Of a stretch of 64,000 bases of DNA, positions 30,476 to 39,209 are shown one piece after another. Numbering within the stretch: position 1 is the first letter of the stretch; each line of letters opens with the position of its first letter. Below the pieces are notes generated by a model. It did no database searches and was not told the DNA's origin. It worked only from the letters and a program-made list of their open reading frames with translations. The DNA comes from Acidimangrovimonas sediminis (lineage in GTDB: Bacteria; Pseudomonadota; Alphaproteobacteria; Rhodobacterales; Rhodobacteraceae): positions 1 through 64,000 of the forward strand of contig NZ_PHSN01000006.1 of NCBI RefSeq assembly GCF_002871005.1. The letters are read 5' to 3'. The position numbers and the translations under genes are program-made.

Positions 30476-31543
30476 ATGACGGAAACGACGATCCGACCGG
30501 GCGAAGGCCGCCTGTCCCATGCCCCGACCGACCACCCCACCGTCAAGGTGGCGAAGGTCGGCGTGCTGATCGCCAACCTCGGGACGCCCGACCATTACAG
30601 CTACTGGCCGATGCGCCGGTACCTGAGCGAGTTCCTCTCGGACAAGCGGGTGATCGACTATCCGTCGTGGAAGTGGCAACCGCTCCTTCAGACCGTGATT
30701 CTCGGCAAGCGCCCCTTCACCTCGGGCGCGAACTACAAGTTGATCTGGAACGAGGAGCTGAACGAGAGCCCCCTCATGACCATCACGAAGGCGCAGACCG
30801 AAAAGCTTCGCGCGTCGCTGACGGCAACGTTCGGCGACACGGTCATGGTCGATTTCTGCATGCGCTACGGCAACCCCTCGACCGCGTCGAAGGTCCGCGC
30901 CATGGTCGAGGCCGGGTGCGAGAAGATCCTCTTCTTCCCGCTTTACCCGCAATACGCGGGTGCGACTTCGGGCACGGCCAACGATGCGTTCTTCAAGGCG
31001 CTGATGACCGAGGTGCGCCAGCCCGCCGCCCGCACCGTGACGGATTATTTCGAGCATCCGCTGTACATCGAGGCGCTGGCGGGATCGGTGCGGCGCGTCT
31101 GGGACGCGATGGAGGTAAAGCCGGACGTGCTGATCACCTCATACCACGGTATGCCGCAGCGCTATCTCCGGAACGGCGACCCCTACCACTGCCAATGCCA
31201 GAAGACGACGCGCCTTCTGCGCGAGGCGCTTGGCTGGGGGCCGGAAATGATCGACACCACCTTCCAGTCGGTCTTTGGCCCCGAGGAATGGCTGAAGCCC
31301 TACACGGTGAAACACGTGGCCGAGCTGGCGAAGGCCGGCAAGAAGCGGATCGCGGTGGTGGCGCCGGCGTTCTCGGCCGATTGCATCGAGACGCTGGAGG
31401 AGATCCAGGGAGAGATCCGCGAGGCCTTCGAACATGCGGGCGGCGAAAGCTTCACCTACATCCCCTGCCTCAACGATGACGACGCCCATATCCGCGCCCT
31501 GGCGGCGGTGGCGGCCGACAACCTGGGCGGCTGGGTCGGTTAG
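30476..31543 (+). CDS. hemH: Ferrochelatase
   Basis: This 355-aa enzyme inserts Fe2+ into protoporphyrin IX, the last step of protoheme synthesis. It contains GVLIANLGTPDHYSYWPMRR (about residues 24-43), PLYPQYAGATSGTANDAFF, and the active-site region ITSYHGMPQRYLRNGDPYHC with the catalytic His. It ends with APAFSADCIETLEEIQGEI, where the conserved Cys-Glu-Thr-like segment lies. Length is normal for alphaproteobacteria. It is downstream of the methyltransferase and ends before a bidirectional hairpin at 31632-31653. Confidence 0.97.
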   Translation: MTETTIRPGEGRLSHAPTDHPTVKVAKVGVLIANLGTPDHYSYWPMRRYLSEFLSDKRVIDYPSWKWQPLLQTVILGKRPFTSGANYKLIWNEELNESPLMTITKAQTEKLRASLTATFGDTVMVDFCMRYGNPSTASKVRAMVEAGCEKILFFPLYPQYAGATSGTANDAFFKALMTEVRQPAARTVTDYFEHPLYIEALAGSVRRVWDAMEVKPDVLITSYHGMPQRYLRNGDPYHCQCQKTTRLLREALGWGPEMIDTTFQSVFGPEEWLKPYTVKHVAELAKAGKKRIAVVAPAFSADCIETLEEIQGEIREAFEHAGGESFTYIPCLNDDDAHIRALAAVAADNLGGWVG

Positions 31544-31621
31544 ATCCTGCCCGCCCGCGGGCGACGAGGAACCCCGCCGCGAATCTGCGCGTTTCCCCTG
31601 CGACCGCGTGACACGGGGCCG

Positions 31622-31655
31622 CAAAACAAAAGGCGGCGGGAAATCCCACCGCCTT
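31622..31655 (-). terminator. Rho-independent terminator (bidirectional hairpin)
   Basis: A 10-bp G/C-rich stem (31632-31641 with 31644-31653, one G-U) is followed on the minus strand by TTTTGTTTTG, giving a strong terminator for the small envelope peptide gene. On the plus strand it is followed by a weaker TTCCGTTT and could also end the hemH transcript. Confidence 0.85.
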
Positions 31656-31677
31656 CCGTTTCAGCCGTAAGGCTGTA

Positions 31678-31860
31678 TCAGTTCGAAGCGATGGCAGCAG
31701 CCACGGCCACGAGCAGGATCAGGGGGATGATGATCCCGCCCGACGACGTGGTGGTTTCTTGCTTGACCACGACCGGCGGGGTCACCGGCTCGGCCATGCC
31801 ACCGGCGAACGACGACGTAGCGGCCAGCGAGAAAGCGGCAGCAAGCGCGAGTTTCTTCAT
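31678..31860 (-). CDS. Small exported single-helix peptide
   Basis: This 60-aa protein starts with a clean signal peptide (MKKLALAAAFSLAATSSFAG). A short Pro/Thr-rich stretch follows, and a C-terminal hydrophobic helix reads IIIPLILLVAVAAAIASN. It would be inserted in the inner membrane or exported. GGAGG stands nine bases before the ATG at 31860, and a strong terminator follows the stop, which together look like a highly expressed monocistronic gene. Similar short proteins with a glycine-rich hinge before a terminal helix occur in Rhodobacteraceae, but no function is known to me. Confidence 0.75.
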   Translation of the reverse strand: MKKLALAAAFSLAATSSFAGGMAEPVTPPVVVKQETTTSSGGIIIPLILLVAVAAAIASN

Positions 31861-32144
31861 TTCATAACCTCCAGTTTCGCCCCGCATCAGGTTCATTGAG
31901 GATGATGCGGAAGCCCCAAGACTGTACCTCGTAGGAAATCACTAAGCAGTTGATTCCCGTAATTGCAACGGCCCAACGGCGCGTCTGGTTCCAAGAGTGC
32001 CGCTGTGTCGTCAAAATGGCAACACTTGTGTGGCGCAAGCCGCGCGCAGGCGTCGGGGCACGGCGGGTCCTTGCCCGCCGCCCATCGGGCGGGGCCGGAA
32101 ACTGCCGGTGTGGGCGGGCCATCCGCCCCCTGACGCCCAGGGGA
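31861..32144. other. Intergenic region upstream of small peptide gene
   Basis: This region between the L,D-transpeptidase terminator hairpin and the small exported peptide gene must hold the peptide gene promoter on the minus strand. The part at 31910-31970 is less GC-rich (around TTGATTCCCGTAATTG), the likeliest promoter zone. No coding sequence or clear consensus element was seen. Confidence 0.4.
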
Positions 32145-32166
32145 ACGGGCCGCCGCGGCGGCCCGT
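32145..32166 (-). terminator. Perfect 22-bp palindromic hairpin after L,D-transpeptidase gene
   Basis: An all-G/C perfect inverted repeat lies 9 bp past the L,D-transpeptidase stop. Without a long U-tract it may act as a factor-assisted terminator or 3'-end stabiliser. Confidence 0.55.
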
Positions 32167-32175
32167 CCGGCCGGG

Positions 32176-32664
32176 TCAGGGCATGATGACCACAGGTGTG
32201 CCGTCCTGCACCATGGCGTAGACTTCTTCGATCTGCTTGTTGGTCACGGCGATGCAGCCCGCCGTCCAGTCGCCGCTGCGCTTCCGGTCACCCTCGCCAT
32301 GGATGAAGATGTCGCCGCCCGGGTTCTCGCCGGCTTCCTTGGCCAGCGCGACCTGTTGTACGTCGGGGTACGAGATCCCCAAGGACAGGTAGTATTCCGA
32401 ATTCGGATTGCGGCGGTTGATGTAATAGACACCCTCGGGCGTCTTGCCGTCGCCGCTTATGTGCTTCTGGCCCACCGGCTCGTTGCCCAAGTGGATCTGG
32501 TAGGTCTTGAGTGCGGTATCCCCGTGCAGAAGGTACATCTGGCGGGTGTGCTTGATGATCAGGATCTGCGTCACGGCAGGCCCGTCGTAGGTTTTGAATT
32601 TGCTGGCGCAGGCGGCAAGTCCCACCACCATCACCAGCATAAGAATCGTTCTGAAAGCGCGCAT
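32176..32664 (-). CDS. L,D-transpeptidase family lipoprotein (YafK-like)
   Basis: This 162-aa protein has a lipoprotein signal peptide ending in LAAC (lipid-modified Cys at residue 19), so it is periplasmic and membrane-anchored. The YkuD domain follows, with IFIHGEGDRKRSGDWTAGCI at about residues 118-137 supplying the His and catalytic Cys. The DWTAGCIAV form resembles E. coli YafK/DpaA, which cleaves Lpp from peptidoglycan rather than crosslinking it. Either activity is possible here. The gene is a single unit bounded by hairpins on both sides. Confidence 0.85.
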   Translation of the reverse strand: MRAFRTILMLVMVVGLAACASKFKTYDGPAVTQILIIKHTRQMYLLHGDTALKTYQIHLGNEPVGQKHISGDGKTPEGVYYINRRNPNSEYYLSLGISYPDVQQVALAKEAGENPGGDIFIHGEGDRKRSGDWTAGCIAVTNKQIEEVYAMVQDGTPVVIMP

Positions 32665-32691
32665 GGCTGCCCCTGAAACCTCATGGAAGAC

Positions 32692-32711
32692 AATCGCCTC
32701 TTCGGGCGATT
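32692..32711 (-). terminator. Possible hairpin after RlmD-like gene
   Basis: A 7-bp inverted repeat AATCGCC/GGCGATT with a 6-nt loop lies in the 99-bp gap downstream of the RlmD-like gene and upstream of the L,D-transpeptidase gene. A T-tract occurs only on the plus side, so assignment as a minus-strand terminator is weak. Confidence 0.3.
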
Positions 32712-32763
32712 TCTCCCTGTTTTACAGGGATTCGCGCTGGTTCGCCATGGGCAAGGCAGGCAA

Positions 32764-33984
32764 TCAGGCCGGCGCCCGGCCAAATCGCGCCACAAGCTCG
32801 ACATGCGGGGACCAGCGGAACTGGTCGACCGGCTGCACCCACTCCAGCCGGTAACCGCCCTGGATCAACGCCCGGGCGTCACGGGCGAAGGTGACCGAGT
32901 TACACGAAACCGCGGCGATCACCGGCACGCGGCTGGCCGCAAGCTGGGCGGTCTGGGCCTCGGCCCCGGCGCGCGGAGGGTCGATGACGACGGCGTCGAA
33001 ACGGTTCAGCTCATCCACCATCAGGGGCCTGCGGAAGAGATCCCTGGTCTCAGTCGTGACACGGTGAAGGCCCTCGGCCCCGCGCCAGCCGGCGTCCAGC
33101 GCCTGAAGCATTCCCGGCCCGGATTCGACGGCGTGTACCTCGGCCCGCGCGGCCAGCGGCAGGGCGAAGGTGCCGCAGCCCGAGAACAGATCAACCAGCT
33201 TGCGCGCGCCGGAAACACTCTCTGTCACTGCGGAAACCAGCGCTGCTTCGCCGTCGGGGGTGGCCTGCAGGAAAGCGCCGGGCGGCGGGGCGACCTCGGC
33301 CCGGCCCATGCGTTGCACCGGCGGCCGCGCGAGCGCGACCACCTCGCCATCCCAGGCCAGCCGGGCAAGGTGGTGCCGGTCGGCCAGCTGGCCCAGCTCC
33401 ATCCGCAGCGTGGCGTCCAGTGGCTTGCCGCCGGTGACCGCGATGTCGGGCCCGTTCGGGGTAGAGGTCACCCCCAGCGCCAGCGCGCCCTTGCGCGACC
33501 CGCCAAGCGCGGTGATCTCCTCCATCGCCGGAAACGCTGCCATCAGGTCGGGGTGCAGCAGCTGACAATCGGGCACCGCGACGACCGTGTCCGACGCACG
33601 GCCGTGAAAACCCAGAATGACGCCGCCCTTGGTCCGCTTGCCCGCCAGGGTCGCTCTGCGGCGTGACCGGGGCGGCGAGGTCAGGACCGGGCGGATCGGC
33701 GCCTCGAGCCCCTGCCCGGCAAGCGCAAGGCGGATCACCTCGGCCTTCCATTCCGCCAAGAACCCGTCCGAGGCATGCTGCAGCGCGCATCCGCCGCAGG
33801 CCTTGGCGTGGCGGCAGGGCGGGCGCACCCGGTCGGCGACCGGGGTGACGATCTTCGGCGCCTGAAGGGTATCGCCTTCCAGCACGCCCTCGACCACTTC
33901 GCCCGGCAGCGCGCCGGGCACGAAGACCGGGCCGGGGGCAATGCCGTCACCGCGATGGCCCAGCCGCTCGATCGTCACCTGCAT
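32764..33984 (-). CDS. RlmD/TrmA-family RNA (uracil-C5) methyltransferase
   Basis: This 406-aa enzyme starts with a TRAM-like RNA-binding domain (VTIERLGHRGDGIAPGPVFV). A 4Fe-4S-type Cys cluster follows in CRHAKACGGCALQH (residues 57-70), then the SAM site KLVDLFSGCGTFALPLAARA near 265. The catalytic regions are AVVIDPPRAG and the nucleophile-containing AAVSCNSVTFARDA near 360. It probably makes m5U in 23S rRNA, but TrmA-like tRNA activity cannot be excluded, so no symbol is given. It ends 99 bp before the L,D-transpeptidase gene and starts 20 bp after the ABC exporter stop. Confidence 0.87.
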   Translation of the reverse strand: MQVTIERLGHRGDGIAPGPVFVPGALPGEVVEGVLEGDTLQAPKIVTPVADRVRPPCRHAKACGGCALQHASDGFLAEWKAEVIRLALAGQGLEAPIRPVLTSPPRSRRRATLAGKRTKGGVILGFHGRASDTVVAVPDCQLLHPDLMAAFPAMEEITALGGSRKGALALGVTSTPNGPDIAVTGGKPLDATLRMELGQLADRHHLARLAWDGEVVALARPPVQRMGRAEVAPPPGAFLQATPDGEAALVSAVTESVSGARKLVDLFSGCGTFALPLAARAEVHAVESGPGMLQALDAGWRGAEGLHRVTTETRDLFRRPLMVDELNRFDAVVIDPPRAGAEAQTAQLAASRVPVIAAVSCNSVTFARDARALIQGGYRLEWVQPVDQFRWSPHVELVARFGRAPA

Positions 33985-34004
33985 GCGCCACCCTTGCTTT
34001 GCGC

Positions 34005-35885
34005 CTATTCCGCGGCTTCTTCCTCGGTCCCGAGGAAGCCGCCCGATTGCCGGCTCCAGTACCGGGCGTAAAGCCCGCGCCTGGCCAGCAATTCCTCGTG
34101 ATGGCCCTCCTCGACGATCCGGCCCTGGTCCATGACCACGATCCGGTCCATCTCGGCGATGGTCGACAGGCGGTGGGCGATCGCCAGCACCGTCTTGCCC
34201 TCCATCACGCGGGCCAGGGCCTCCTGTATCTGGGCCTCGACCTCGCTGTCCAGCGCGCTTGTCGCCTCGTCCAGCACGAGGATCGGGGCATCCTTGATGA
34301 AGGCACGGGCCAGCGCGATCCGCTGGCGCTGCCCACCCGAAAGCTTCACCCCCCGCTCGCCGAGGAAGGCGTCATAGCCGGTGCGGCCCGCATGGTCCTG
34401 CAGACCCAGGATGAACTCATGCGCCTCGGCCTGCTCCGCGGCGGCGACCATCTCGGCCTCGGTGGCGTCCGGGCGGCCGTAGAGGATGTTCTCGCGCGCC
34501 GAGCGGTTGAACATCGCCGTCTCCTGCGTGACCATCGCGACCTGCCGGCGAAGACTTTCCTGCGTCACCTCGCGGATGTCGTGCCCATCCAGCAGGATCC
34601 GCCCTCTCTCGGCGTCATAGAGCCGCAGAAGCAGGGCAACGAGGGTGGATTTCCCGGCCCCCGAGGCGCCGACGATCCCCAGTTTCTCGCCCGGGTGGAT
34701 GGTCAGGGTGACGTCGTCGATGCCGCCGCTCTTGCGGCCGTAGGCAAAGCTCAGGTGGTCGAAGGTGATCTCTCCCGCGACGCGGCCGAGGTCGTGCGCG
34801 CCCTCGGCATCGGTAAGGGTATGCGGCGGGGTGAGAGTGTTCATCCCGTCCTCGACCTCGCCGACGCTGCCGTAAAGGCTCATCAGCGACATGCTGACCC
34901 AGCCGGTCATCTGCGAGATGCGCATCGCGATGGCGCCCGCGGCGGCGATGTCCCCCGCCGTGGCGCGGCCGAGCGACCAAAGGAGAACGGCGCCGCCCAC
35001 CAGGATGATCGGAAGAAGGCCCGAGAGCGCCATCATCGAGGCCCGGAACGAGACCGAGATCAGCCCGAAATCCAGCGCCTTCTCGCGGAACCCCGCCATG
35101 GCGCCCAACGCCTCGCGGTCCTCGTGCTGCGAATTGGCGAAAAGCTTTACCGTCTTGATGTTGGTGATGGTGTCGACGACCTGCCCGGTGACCATCGCCC
35201 GGGCCGAGGCGCGGGCCTGCGACTTGCCGCGGATTCGGGGCATGAACCACCGGATCAGGCCGAGATAGAGACAAAGCCAGACCACCAGCGCGACCGCGAT
35301 CCATCCGTCGATCGCGATCAGGAACACCGCCGATCCCACGAGCGACGAGAGCGCGAAGGTGACCGTGTTGATCATCTCGGTCGCGACGTCGGTGGCGGCC
35401 CGGGCGGTCTGCATCTGTTTCTGCGCGATCCGGCCCGCGAAATCGTTGTCGAAGAAGGTGACAGCCTGCCCCATGGTCCAGCGGTGCAGCCGCGACAGCA
35501 CCAGCGGCATGACGTTCGGCCCAACGGCAAGCGAGTTGGTGGCGGACGAAAGCCCGAAGGCCAGCGGCATCAGGACGAGGTAGAAGATCGCGAAGAAGAG
35601 GTAGAGCGGCCAGTTGGCCTCGAACACGCCCCAGGGCCCCAGCCCGGCAGTGGCGGCATGCGAGGTGTCGACGATCCTGCCCAAAAGGACGGCCGCGAAG
35701 ACCTGCATCAGCCCCGCCACCGCCGAGGCGAGCGCGGCCCACATCAGCACTGGCCAGGCCCCCGACAGGCACCAACGGAAAAAGGCGATCAGGGTGCGCG
35801 GCGGCGGCCCGTCCGCGGGGCGGAAGGCGTCGATGAGGTGGCCAATCCTCCAGCGGGTCGGCGTCTGGTCGGTCCGCGTCTGCAT
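34005..35885 (-). CDS. ABC transporter, fused permease/ATPase (exporter type)
   Basis: This 626-aa half-transporter works as a homodimer. The N-terminal membrane domain has about six helices between residues 35 and 335 (for example WPVLMWAALASAVAGLMQVF). The nucleotide-binding domain follows: Walker A GIVGASGAGKSTLVAL, Q-loop VAMVTQETAMFN, signature VKLSGGQRQRIALARAF, Walker B PILVLDEATSALD and the switch AIAHRLSTI. It belongs to the MsbA/multidrug-like exporters; the substrate is unknown. It sits between the CCA transferase and the methyltransferase, with 41 bp to the former. Confidence 0.93.
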   Translation of the reverse strand: MQTRTDQTPTRWRIGHLIDAFRPADGPPPRTLIAFFRWCLSGAWPVLMWAALASAVAGLMQVFAAVLLGRIVDTSHAATAGLGPWGVFEANWPLYLFFAIFYLVLMPLAFGLSSATNSLAVGPNVMPLVLSRLHRWTMGQAVTFFDNDFAGRIAQKQMQTARAATDVATEMINTVTFALSSLVGSAVFLIAIDGWIAVALVVWLCLYLGLIRWFMPRIRGKSQARASARAMVTGQVVDTITNIKTVKLFANSQHEDREALGAMAGFREKALDFGLISVSFRASMMALSGLLPIILVGGAVLLWSLGRATAGDIAAAGAIAMRISQMTGWVSMSLMSLYGSVGEVEDGMNTLTPPHTLTDAEGAHDLGRVAGEITFDHLSFAYGRKSGGIDDVTLTIHPGEKLGIVGASGAGKSTLVALLLRLYDAERGRILLDGHDIREVTQESLRRQVAMVTQETAMFNRSARENILYGRPDATEAEMVAAAEQAEAHEFILGLQDHAGRTGYDAFLGERGVKLSGGQRQRIALARAFIKDAPILVLDEATSALDSEVEAQIQEALARVMEGKTVLAIAHRLSTIAEMDRIVVMDQGRIVEEGHHEELLARRGLYARYWSRQSGGFLGTEEEAAE

Positions 35886-35926
35886 GAAGCGTGGATATAG
35901 GCTGCGCCGGGCGCAAGTAAACGGGT

Positions 35927-37072
35927 TCAGCCGTCGCCCAGCAGAGCGTCGCGATCGAGGGTGAAGCCAGAGGCGATCCAGCGTGCCTCGATCCGCCTCA
36001 GGGCAGCGCCGATTTCCGGGCCCTGCAGGTCAGGCAGGTCGGCCGCACGCACCGGCAGAACCGCGGCGGCGCCACGCGCAATGTCGCTGCGCCAGCCCCC
36101 GGGCAGCGGCGATTCAAGAAGGGCCGCGCGACAGAGGATGACATCCTCGGCCAGCGTCGCCCCAAGCCTATAGCCAAGCTCCCCCGCCCCCGCGGTACCG
36201 CCGATTTCGTCCCTGACACGGCCCAGATCGCGGCTTTCGACCCGCGAAAGGCGCAGGGCGTCCGCCTCTTCCCGACCGCCGAGGACGGCGAGACGGCGCA
36301 GGAAGCGCGGCGGCCGGTCCCCCTCCAGATGCAGAAGCGGCCCAAGCGCCAGGGGGTCGGCGCCCGGCAGGATCGCGGAAAGGACACCGATCACATGCAT
36401 CGGCCCGACGGCGGTTGCCGGGTCGGGCGCCGAAAGAAGCTTGCGCATCTCGGCGCCGATCCGCTCCTTCGACAGGCGCGCAAGACCGTCGAGGTTTTCG
36501 GCACAGGCGGCAAGGCCCTCCGGGTCCAGCCCCTCCGACGGGTCGCCGTACCAGGCGTGGAAGCGAAAGAAGCGCAGAATCCGCAGGTAATCCTCGCGGA
36601 TCCGCTCCTCGGCGCAGCCCACGAAACGCACGCGCCGGGCGCGCAGGTCGTCGAGACCGCCGAGCGGGTCGATCACCTCGCCCTCGGGCGTGGCATAAAG
36701 CGCGTTCATCGTGAAATCGCGCCGGGCCGCGTCCTCCGCCGGGTCGGTGGTGTAGCTGACGGTGGCATGCCGCCCGTCGGTGTCGATGTCGTGGCGGAAG
36801 GTCGTCACCTCATGCGGGATTCCGCCCGAAACGACGGTCACTGTGCCGTGGTCGATGCCTGTCGGTACGACCTTGAGACCGGCTTTTTCCGCAAGTTCCG
36901 TGACTGTTTCGGGCAGGGCATCCGTGGCGATGTCGACATCCGCGACCTCAGCCCCGAGCAGGGCGTTGCGCACGCAGCCCCCGACGAAAAGCGCGCGGTA
37001 TCCTGCCACGGTCAGCGCGGCGCAGACGGCCTGCGTTCCTGCCCGGCGGCGCCATGCGCCATCCACCCTCAC
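35927..37072 (-). CDS. cca: CCA tRNA nucleotidyltransferase (class II)
   Basis: This 381-aa enzyme adds or repairs the 3' CCA end of tRNA. The catalytic head has YRALFVGGCVRNALLGAEVA and the acidic pair in VADVDIATDALPE (about residues 43-55), followed by RRDFTMNALYATPEGEVIDP and EDYLRILRFFRFHAWYG. Because many alphaproteobacteria have one enzyme for both CC and A addition, the full CCA activity is likely. The start is a GTG at 37072 that overlaps the CoA pyrophosphatase stop (GTGA). It therefore belongs to the hslO-Nudix-cca operon. Confidence 0.95.
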   Translation of the reverse strand: MRVDGAWRRRAGTQAVCAALTVAGYRALFVGGCVRNALLGAEVADVDIATDALPETVTELAEKAGLKVVPTGIDHGTVTVVSGGIPHEVTTFRHDIDTDGRHATVSYTTDPAEDAARRDFTMNALYATPEGEVIDPLGGLDDLRARRVRFVGCAEERIREDYLRILRFFRFHAWYGDPSEGLDPEGLAACAENLDGLARLSKERIGAEMRKLLSAPDPATAVGPMHVIGVLSAILPGADPLALGPLLHLEGDRPPRFLRRLAVLGGREEADALRLSRVESRDLGRVRDEIGGTAGAGELGYRLGATLAEDVILCRAALLESPLPGGWRSDIARGAAAVLPVRAADLPDLQGPEIGAALRRIEARWIASGFTLDRDALLGDG

Positions 37073-37680
37073 GGCTGCATCCTCTCGGCCAGCCCGCGCA
37101 GGATACGGGCGGTGGCGCCCCAGATGTAGTAGGGGCCGTAGGGCACGGCGTAGTAGCGCCGCACCTCGCCCCGCCAGCGGCGATGTTCGATCACGAAATT
37201 CGCCGGATCCGCCAGGTGGATCAGCGGCACTTCGAACACCTCGGCCACCTCGCCCGGCTCGGCCAGGTAGTCGAAGGGCGCGCGGACGCGGCCCAGGACC
37301 GGCGTCATGGTGAAATTCGTCACCGTCTCGTGCGAGGGCAGGCGTCCCAGCACCTCGACATTGGCGGGATCGAGGCCGATCTCCTCGCGCGCTTCGCGAA
37401 GCGCCGCGGCCTCGGCGTCCGCATCGCCCGGATCGACCTTGCCGCCGGGAAAGGCGATCTGCCCCGGGTGATGCTTGAGCCGTGAGGACCGCTTGGTCAG
37501 GATCACCCGCGCCGCACCGTCGCGCAGGAGCACGGGAACCAGAACCCCGGCCGGCCGCAGCACCCGATTCTCGGGTGGGCGATAGCCGGGGTTCAGATCG
37601 AAGTCGGAAGAGCCGCCGTCGCGCCGCCCAAGCGCCGCGCGCAACGCCCCGAACGGATCGCTCAGCGTGTCACGCGTCAC
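37069..37680 (-). CDS. Nudix hydrolase, CoA pyrophosphatase type
   Basis: This 203-aa enzyme shows the Nudix box GGKVDPGDADAEAAALREAR with EEIGLD following. Directly upstream is the NuCoA motif (ILTKRSSRLKHHPGQIAFPG) that marks CoA or acyl-CoA pyrophosphatases. It would cleave CoA to phosphopantetheine and ADP. The start chosen is GTG at 37680 (VTRDTLSDPF), inside the last codons of hslO, with an 11-bp overlap; a longer frame upstream is entirely antisense-free but not family-like. cca follows with a 4-nt overlap. Confidence 0.9.
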   Translation of the reverse strand: MTRDTLSDPFGALRAALGRRDGGSSDFDLNPGYRPPENRVLRPAGVLVPVLLRDGAARVILTKRSSRLKHHPGQIAFPGGKVDPGDADAEAAALREAREEIGLDPANVEVLGRLPSHETVTNFTMTPVLGRVRAPFDYLAEPGEVAEVFEVPLIHLADPANFVIEHRRWRGEVRRYYAVPYGPYYIWGATARILRGLAERMQP

Positions 37681-38665
37681 CGTCGCCCTCGTCCCCGGGC
37701 GGGTCGGTCGCCTCGAATCCCAGTGTGTTCGGGTCGAATTCGTAATGCGCACCGCAGAACTGGCAATCCGCCGTGACGATCCCACGCTCTGTCGTCATGG
37801 TGGCGATGTCCTTCGCCGAATAGATCGACAGGCTCTGACGCACCTTTTCGGGCGAGCAGGTGCAGCCGAAGCCCACCGGCTGGGCATCGTAGACCCGCGG
37901 CCCCTCTTCGTGGAACAGTCGCACCAGCAGATCGGTCGGGTGCACCTCGGGGCCGATCAACTCATCCTTCTCGACCGTATCGAGAAGCTTGTTGGCCCGG
38001 TTCCAGTTGTCGCCTTCCTCGCCGTGCACGATGTCGTCGGCAGCCAGCAGCCCGCCCTCGCCCGTGCCGCCGCCCTGCGCGAAGGGCGAGGCCTTGGGCA
38101 TGTGCTGCAACATCACCCCGCCGGCGCGCCAGCTGTCGCCGCGCTTGCCAAAGTTCAGGGCAAAGCGGGTGGGCAGCTGCTCCGACTGCGCGAAATACGT
38201 CTCGGCGCAGGCCGAAAGGCTGCCGCCTGCCAGCGGCGTGATACCCTGGTAGGGCGCCATGCCCGTGCCCTGGTCGAGAACGATCGCGAAGTACCCCGCC
38301 CCGATCTGGTCGAAGACTGGCCCGTCCGGCACCAGACGCTCCTCGTCGAAGCTGGCCCAGGCCCGGATCCGGGCCGGGGCGCCGTCTTCGGTGGGCGCGT
38401 AGTAATCGGTCGCGATCAGCCGGGCCGGGCCATCCCCGCGGATCTGCAGCGACAGCCGCCAGCGCAGCTTGATGGTCTGGCCGATCAGGGCGGTCAGCAC
38501 GGCGGCCTCGGCCACCAACGCCTCGACCGCCGGCGGATAGGCATGCTGGCTCAGCACCGCGTCGAGGGTGCCATCAAGCCGGGCCACCCGTCCGCGGATG
38601 TCCGACCGGTCGAGCTGAAAGGGCAGGACGGTATCGTCCCAGGCGATCTGTGATCCGAGGGTCAT
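37670..38665 (-). CDS. hslO: Redox-regulated chaperonin Hsp33
   Basis: Hsp33 is a holdase chaperone activated when oxidative stress releases its zinc. The 331-aa protein has the N-terminal substrate-binding domain (VARLDGTLDAVLSQHAYPPA) and the C-terminal redox switch with four cysteines in FGCTCSPEKV (CxC) and ADCQFCGAHYEF (CxxC). The ATG at 38665 starts MTLGSQIAWDD, as in alphaproteobacterial homologues. It leads a leftward operon with the Nudix and cca genes and diverges from another Nudix gene. Confidence 0.95.
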   Translation of the reverse strand: MTLGSQIAWDDTVLPFQLDRSDIRGRVARLDGTLDAVLSQHAYPPAVEALVAEAAVLTALIGQTIKLRWRLSLQIRGDGPARLIATDYYAPTEDGAPARIRAWASFDEERLVPDGPVFDQIGAGYFAIVLDQGTGMAPYQGITPLAGGSLSACAETYFAQSEQLPTRFALNFGKRGDSWRAGGVMLQHMPKASPFAQGGGTGEGGLLAADDIVHGEEGDNWNRANKLLDTVEKDELIGPEVHPTDLLVRLFHEEGPRVYDAQPVGFGCTCSPEKVRQSLSIYSAKDIATMTTERGIVTADCQFCGAHYEFDPNTLGFEATDPPGDEGDGDA

Positions 38666-38745
38666 AAGGCTTCCTTGGGGCTTTTCCTGGCGTGCCGCGC
38701 TTGGCATACCGCCCTTACATAAGCCCCGCAACCACAGGTCCAAGG

Positions 38746-39201
38746 ATGATACGTCGATTCGGAGAGCCGGTCGTTCCCGGCAAGCGCTATCGCCCCCGTC
38801 CGGGCGCCTATGCCGTACTGCTCGATGGCGGGTCCGTCCTGCTGACCCACCAGGCGGACCCGGTGCCCGAGGTGCAGCTTCCCGGCGGAGGCATCGACGC
38901 GGGTGAGCATCCGCTGCATGCGCTGCACCGCGAGGTGCGGGAAGAGACCGGCTGGCGCATCGCGGGGGCGCGCCGGATCGGGGCGTTCCGGCGCTTTGCC
39001 TACATGCCGGAATACGACATGTGGGCAGAGAAGCTTTGCACGATCTACCTCGCCCGGCCCGTCCGCCGCCTGTCCGCCCCGACGGAGCCGGGGCACACCG
39101 CGATCTGGGCCCCGCTGCAAGACGCCGCCGACCTGCTTGCCAATTCCGGCGACCGGGCGTTCCTTCAGGCGGTCGCGAAGGGCCTGTATCGGCTGGATTA
39201 G
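38746..39201 (+). CDS. Nudix hydrolase
   Basis: This 151-aa Nudix protein has the box GGGIDAGEHPLHALHREVRE with ETGW (about residues 45-68). The N-terminal IRRFGEPVVPGKRYRPRPGA and AYAVLLDGGSVLLTHQ point to the small ADP-ribose/NTP pyrophosphatase branch; the substrate is unknown. The ATG at 38746 is supported by CAGGTCCAAGG and by family length. It diverges from hslO across 80 bp and converges on hypE with 8 bp between stops. Confidence 0.88.
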   Translation: MIRRFGEPVVPGKRYRPRPGAYAVLLDGGSVLLTHQADPVPEVQLPGGGIDAGEHPLHALHREVREETGWRIAGARRIGAFRRFAYMPEYDMWAEKLCTIYLARPVRRLSAPTEPGHTAIWAPLQDAADLLANSGDRAFLQAVAKGLYRLD

Positions 39202-39209
39202 AGCCTTTT

